From Fidelibacterota bacterium (GTDB lineage Bacteria > Marinisomatota > Marinisomatia > Marinisomatales > UBA8229): 10,176 nt of DNA. The stretch is from NCBI GenBank assembly GCA_002686675.1, contig NYYF01000023.1, forward strand, positions 1 to 10,176, given 5' to 3'. Made by a program: the position numbers and the translations under genes. This document shows, in pieces, positions 8,465 through 10,176 of the stretch. The notes under the pieces are model-generated. The model saw only the letters and a list, made by a program, of their open reading frames with translations, was not told the DNA's origin and ran no database searches. How positions within the stretch are numbered: the first letter of the stretch is position 1; the number at the start of each line of letters is the position of its first letter.

Positions 8465-8471
8465 CTTTCCT
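8465..8471 (-). promoter_or_regulatory. Ribosome-binding site AGGAAAG for the M16C protease gene
   Basis: The minus strand reads AGGAAAG, then TTGGTTGAT, then the ATG at 8455. AGGA is 12 bases from the ATG (slightly long) but directly abuts the alternative TTG at 8464, which is too close for normal initiation. This favours the ATG start. Confidence 0.45.
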
Positions 8472-8488
8472 GTATACTTAATCTACGG

Positions 8489-9502
8489 TTAGTTTGCCTC
8501 CCTTACGACAGGGCAGGCAACCCAGTGATCTTTTCCATGTTCCTCAAACGCAGGTTCAGCTTCAGCACAGGATTTTTTCGCTATTTGACAGCGGGTACGG
8601 AAACCACAGCCCGAAGGCTTATTCGTAGGTGTCGGTATATCTCCTGCCAACACGATTCGCCCTTTATCCTTCTTTTTAGGATCAGGTAAAGGAACAGCAG
8701 AAATAAGAGCCTGACTATATGGGTGTCTTGGATTATGATATATCTCCTGAGCGTCGCCAAACTCAACTATGTTTCCAAGATACATCACAGCAACTCTCGT
8801 GGAAATATGCTCAACCACGCTTAGATCGTGAGCAATAAATAAGAATGAAAGATCAAATTCATCCTGCAAATCCATCATCAGATTGATAACTTGAGCCTGA
8901 ATTGAAACATCCAGTGCGGATACTGGTTCATCACATATTATGAGATCTGGATTTGTTGCAATTGCACGGGCAATGCCAACACGCTGGCGCTGTCCACCAG
9001 AAAATTCGTGTGGATAACGACGGGCCTGTTCATTCTGCATTCCAACTTTTTCCAGCAGCCATCCAATACGATCCTGCATTTCTTTGGGATTCATTTTGGT
9101 ATGCAGCTTCAACGGTTCACTGATAATTTGAGCCACAGTCATACGAGGATTGAGTGAGGCATATGGATCCTGAAAAATCATTTGCACACGGCTACGATAT
9201 TGACGCATATGCTTCGGATGAAGTTTAGAAAAATCAACGACCCCGTCATCAAAATGATATTCGATACTTCCACCAATTTCGACATCTGGTGCTACATGTC
9301 GCAAAATATTGATCATGGCACGACCAACTGTTGTTTTTCCGCATCCGGATTCTCCGACCAACCCGATCGTCTCTTTTTTTCCTATAGAAAAGGAAACGCC
9401 ATCCACTGCTTTTACCGTGGCAACGCGCTTGGAGAGGACTCCGCCGTATACCGGAAAATGAACAGTCAGATCTTTGACATTAACTAGTTCCCTGCTTCTC
9501 AT
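8489..9502 (-). CDS. dppF: Di-/oligopeptide ABC importer ATP-binding subunit, DppF/OppF type
   Basis: This is a 337-residue nucleotide-binding subunit from the ATG at 9502. All ABC motifs are intact: Walker [10 protein letters not shown] (50-58), Q-loop Q111 in [12 protein letters not shown], signature FSGGQRQR (167-174), Walker B LIICDE (187-192), D-loop SALD (195-198) and switch His225 in [10 protein letters not shown]. The C-terminal extension with [10 protein letters not shown] and CGFRTRC is specific to peptide/nickel-type importers. It holds C299, C305, C312 and C330, spaced C-x5-C-x6-C-x17-C, a pattern linked to an iron-sulfur cluster in some DppD-type proteins. It would pair with the DppD-like subunit encoded just upstream to power peptide import on the inner face of the membrane; the permeases and binding protein are not in view. 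A TTG at 9541 would add 13 poorly conserved residues, but the ATG forms an ATGA overlap with the upstream stop and is the better start. DppF versus OppF cannot be settled, so the symbol is tentative. Confidence 0.93.
   Translation of the reverse strand: MRSRELVNVKDLTVHFPVYGGVLSKRVATVKAVDGVSFSIGKKETIGLVGESGCGKTTVGRAMINILRHVAPDVEIGGSIEYHFDDGVVDFSKLHPKHMRQYRSRVQMIFQDPYASLNPRMTVAQIISEPLKLHTKMNPKEMQDRIGWLLEKVGMQNEQARRYPHEFSGGQRQRVGIARAIATNPDLIICDEPVSALDVSIQAQVINLMMDLQDEFDLSFLFIAHDLSVVEHISTRVAVMYLGNIVEFGDAQEIYHNPRHPYSQALISAVPLPDPKKKDKGRIVLAGDIPTPTNKPSGCGFRTRCQIAKKSCAEAEPAFEEHGKDHWVACPVVREAN
9499..9502 (-). other. ATGA stop/start overlap between the two importer ATPase genes
   Basis: The minus strand reads ATGA: ATG (9502-9500) starts the DppF-like gene and TGA (9501-9499) ends the DppD-like gene. 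This is classic coupling of two subunits made in equal amounts. It is also the main argument against the upstream TTG start for the DppF-like protein. Confidence 0.8.
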
Positions 9503-10176
9503 GCTTGCGGTCTCATATTTTCTGTCTCCACAACGTGACAACGTACAAAATGATTTTCTGTAATCTCCCGTAGTGGTGGTTCATCAGTATCGCATGTGTC
9601 AATTCTTACATCACACCGTGTGCAAAATTTGCACCCAACCGGCATATCTAAAATACTGGGTACAATTCCTTCGATAATGTCCAACCGCTCTTTTTTCGTA
9701 TCCTTATCTGGACGCGGGATCGATCTCAGAAGTCCGTGTGTATACGGATGCAATGGATTCTCAAATAATTCTTCGGCGGATGCAACTTCCTGGATTCGAC
9801 CGCCATACATTACAATCACACGCTCACAAGTTTGCGCAATAACCGCTAAATCGTGCGTGATCAAAACGATAGCTGCATCGGTTTTCTTATTTTTCAGTTC
9901 AATCATCAATTCCAAAATTTGTGCCTGAATGGTCACATCGAGTGCGGTTGTTGGTTCATCGGCAATAAGCAAGGATGGTTTTTTAGCAAGTGCCATCGCA
10001 ATCATTGCCCGTTGCCGCATCCCTCCGGAAAACTGATGCGGATAATCATTCATTCTTTGGTCTGCAGAAGGAATGCCAACCATTTCGAGCAAGAGCACTC
10101 CCTCTTCAAAAAGTTTTTTCCATTTTTCGTGATACTGATCTGAAATCAACTTATCTAAACCAATAACAGTATATAC
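9499..10176 (-). CDS. dppD: Di-/oligopeptide ABC importer ATP-binding subunit, DppD/OppD type, cut by the right edge (C-terminal 225 residues)
   Basis: The frame stays open to the window edge, where it begins [13 protein letters not shown] fits the SLNPVYTVG stretch that follows the Q-loop in this family, so the real start and Walker A (about 100 residues) lie outside, and the TTG at 10149 is internal. In visible-residue numbering: signature [15 protein letters not shown] begins at 49, Walker B LLIADE is 69-74, D-loop TALD is 77-80 and switch H108 is in [17 protein letters not shown] and [16 protein letters not shown] are typical of DppD/OppD rather than DppF/OppF. The C-terminal peptide-importer domain ([13 protein letters not shown]) carries C182, C185, C188, C195 and C213; four of them give C-x5-C-x6-C-x17-C, a candidate [4Fe-4S] ligand set as reported for a thermophilic DppD. 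It should form a heterodimer with the next gene product and drive import of peptides. Dpp versus Opp substrate class is not decided. Confidence 0.93.
   Translation of the reverse strand, partial: VYTVIGLDKLISDQYHEKWKKLFEEGVLLLEMVGIPSADQRMNDYPHQFSGGMRQRAMIAMALAKKPSLLIADEPTTALDVTIQAQILELMIELKNKKTDAAIVLITHDLAVIAQTCERVIVMYGGRIQEVASAEELFENPLHPYTHGLLRSIPRPDKDTKKERLDIIEGIVPSILDMPVGCKFCTRCDVRIDTCDTDEPPLREITENHFVRCHVVETENMRPQA

Noticed and set aside
9182..9487. Plus-strand open frame opposite the DppF-like gene
   Set aside because: Antisense to Walker A and Q-loop coding sequence, with no recognisable product.
9503..9541. TTG-initiated 13-residue N-terminal extension of the DppF-like protein
   Set aside because: The ATG at 9502 makes an ATGA overlap and places [13 protein letters not shown] at the normal family N-terminus; the extension has no family character.
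10147..10149. TTG as a start codon for the right-edge ATPase
   Set aside because: The frame stays open to the edge and the upstream residues VYTVIGLDK fit the family, so this TTG encodes an internal Leu.
1..10176. CRISPR array, tRNA or rRNA genes, insertion sequences, phage genes or a defence system
   Set aside because: Reading both strands showed no regularly spaced repeats, cloverleaf, transposase or integrase motifs, and nearly all bases are taken up by six ordinary coding regions.

Overview
The window is a compact stretch of bacterial chromosome with every supportable gene on the minus strand, so transcription runs from the right edge to the left edge. Six coding regions are visible; the first (right edge) and the last (left edge) are cut by the window. 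Base composition looks moderately AT-rich by eye. Shine-Dalgarno signals are weak or absent. The closest remembered relatives of the paired exported amidohydrolases and of the PreP-like protease are from the Bacteroidota/FCB side of the bacterial tree (Bacteroidota, Balneolota, Marinimicrobia-like lineages). That placement is an inference from protein style; no rRNA or other marker is present.

Right part (about 8.49-10.18 kb): two ATP-binding subunits of a di-/oligopeptide ABC importer, DppD/OppD-like (C-terminal 225 residues only) and DppF/OppF-like (337 residues), joined by an ATGA stop/start overlap. Both carry the peptide-importer C-terminal extension with the same cysteine spacing, C-x5-C-x6-C-x17-C.

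Middle part (about 3.81-8.46 kb): two cytoplasmic zinc peptidases follow with gaps of 33 and 26 bases. One is a full-length presequence-protease-like M16C enzyme (HILEH, distal Glu, and the Arg/Tyr pair of the C-terminal half). The other is an M3-family oligoendopeptidase (HEAGH plus distal Glu). Importer ATPases, a peptidasome and an oligopeptidase in one probable transcription unit read as a peptide uptake-and-breakdown cassette. It also pairs the same two protease families that act in sequence on peptides in mitochondria and chloroplasts.

Left part (1-3.74 kb): after a 72-base AT-rich gap come two exported amidohydrolase-superfamily proteins overlapping by ATGA. The first is a 988-residue double-domain protein. 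Its N-terminal amidohydrolase half appears to have lost the metal ligands, while its C-terminal half keeps HxH, later His residues and Asp; a beta-rich linker domain separates the halves, and the protein ends in a charged, His-containing tail. The second is truncated by the left edge and also lacks the first HxH metal motif. They may handle peptides or other amides outside the cytoplasm, but their substrate cannot be read from sequence.

No RNA gene, mobile element, CRISPR array, prophage sequence or convincing terminator was seen. No stretch above about 75 bases lacks a gene. The content is mostly known families; the interest lies in the combination and in the apparently inactive enzyme domains.
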